Shown one piece after another: positions 5,729 to 5,928 of a DNA stretch of 5,928 nt. The position numbers were made by a program, and so were the translations under genes. Where the stretch lies: positions 1 through 5,928 of the forward strand of contig CAMZHB010000115.1 in NCBI GenBank assembly GCA_947306605.1, read 5' to 3'. The notes under the pieces were generated by a model, which worked only from the letters and a program-made list of their open reading frames with translations, searched no databases and was not told the DNA's origin. Position 1 is the stretch's first letter, and every line of letters starts with the position of its first letter. The DNA comes from an uncultured Prevotellaceae bacterium (GTDB lineage: Bacteria > Bacteroidota > Bacteroidia > Bacteroidales > Bacteroidaceae).

Positions 5729-5928
5729 ATGAAACACGTAAAGTTATTCGTAATGGCATTGGTTTGCCTCTTTGTCTCGGCCGCCTGCTTCGCCGACGAC
5801 AAAATGATTCCCGTTGAGCAACTTCCCGCAACGGTAAAGACGTTTATCAAGCAGCACTTCCCCCAAAAGACCATCCTGTACGCAGAGAAAGACTCTGAAA
5901 TCCGCGGCGTGAAGTATGAAGTAAGACT
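5729..5928 (+). CDS. Exported PepSY-like (BLIP-fold type) domain protein, 3'-truncated by window edge
   Basis: The visible 66 residues begin with a Sec signal peptide: MKHVK, then the hydrophobic core LFVMALVCLFVSAA, with likely cleavage after CFA before DDK (about residue 22). The mature part starts with IPVEQLPATVKTFIKQHFPQ, the typical first helix of the PepSY_like family of Bacteroidales, followed by KTILYAEKDSEIRGVKYEVR, the first strands of that alpha-beta repeat unit. Members are periplasmic; no enzymatic activity is established for them to my knowledge. The ATG at 5720 (MIK added) is an in-frame alternative. I prefer 5729 because the basic MKHVK start is normal for a signal peptide. 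A cysteine lies at the end of the hydrophobic core (SAAC), but serine at -3 makes a lipobox weak, so a soluble periplasmic protein is favoured. It is separated from the operon by a 118-bp gap with its own promoter element. Confidence 0.85.
   Translation, partial: MKHVKLFVMALVCLFVSAACFADDKMIPVEQLPATVKTFIKQHFPQKTILYAEKDSEIRGVKYEVR

Noticed and set aside
5787..5792. Lipoprotein signal (SAAC) in the PepSY-like protein
   Set aside because: The -3 position is serine rather than leucine, valine or isoleucine, and CFA followed by DD gives a better signal peptidase I site.
5665..5874. Minus-strand open frame of 69 codons at the right end
   Set aside because: It covers the promoter and signal peptide of the PepSY-like gene in antisense and shows no family resemblance or start context.

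Overview
This window looks like a chromosomal segment of a Bacteroidota bacterium, most likely order Bacteroidales and perhaps a Prevotella-type lineage. Four things point there. The gene pair DUF3822 + rsmD is typical of that phylum. The putative promoters carry the Bacteroidetes -7 element TAnnTTTG. Most starts lack a strong Shine-Dalgarno sequence. The last gene is an exported PepSY-like protein of a type common in gut and oral Bacteroidales. Genus and species cannot be settled from the sequence by eye. No rRNA, tRNA, CRISPR array, insertion sequence, integrase or phage gene was seen.

Layout. On the minus strand (1-1195), a DUF3822 gene is followed after 3 bp by rsmD (16S rRNA m2G966 methyltransferase), whose 3' end lies beyond the left edge. 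A 113-bp intergenic region (1196-1308) separates this pair from a plus-strand run. It has a -7-like element on each strand and several copies of the short word CAGAC/GTCTG. The plus-strand run (1309-5610) has five closely packed genes: a RecD-like superfamily 1 helicase, a small four-helix membrane protein of unknown function, a DUF554 (YqgA-type) membrane protein, a DUF2156 protein (related to the MprF C-terminal acyltransferase domain) and an Eis-like GNAT acetyltransferase. The gaps between them are 20, 25, 11 and 1 bp, so one polycistronic transcript is likely. After a 109-119 bp AT-rich gap with a TATATTTG promoter element, a PepSY-like secreted protein begins and runs off the right edge.

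How the genes fit together. The left pair concerns ribosome maturation, plus a protein of unknown role that may have an actin/PilM-like fold. The right operon is mixed: one DNA-repair/recombination-type helicase, two membrane proteins and two acyltransferase-fold proteins. The two acyltransferase-fold genes nearly abut and are the pair most likely to share a pathway; their substrates are unknown. I see no convincing evidence of a new defence, mobile or regulatory system. The open questions are the unassigned genes, the symmetry in the divergent promoter region and the short C-terminus of the Eis-like protein.
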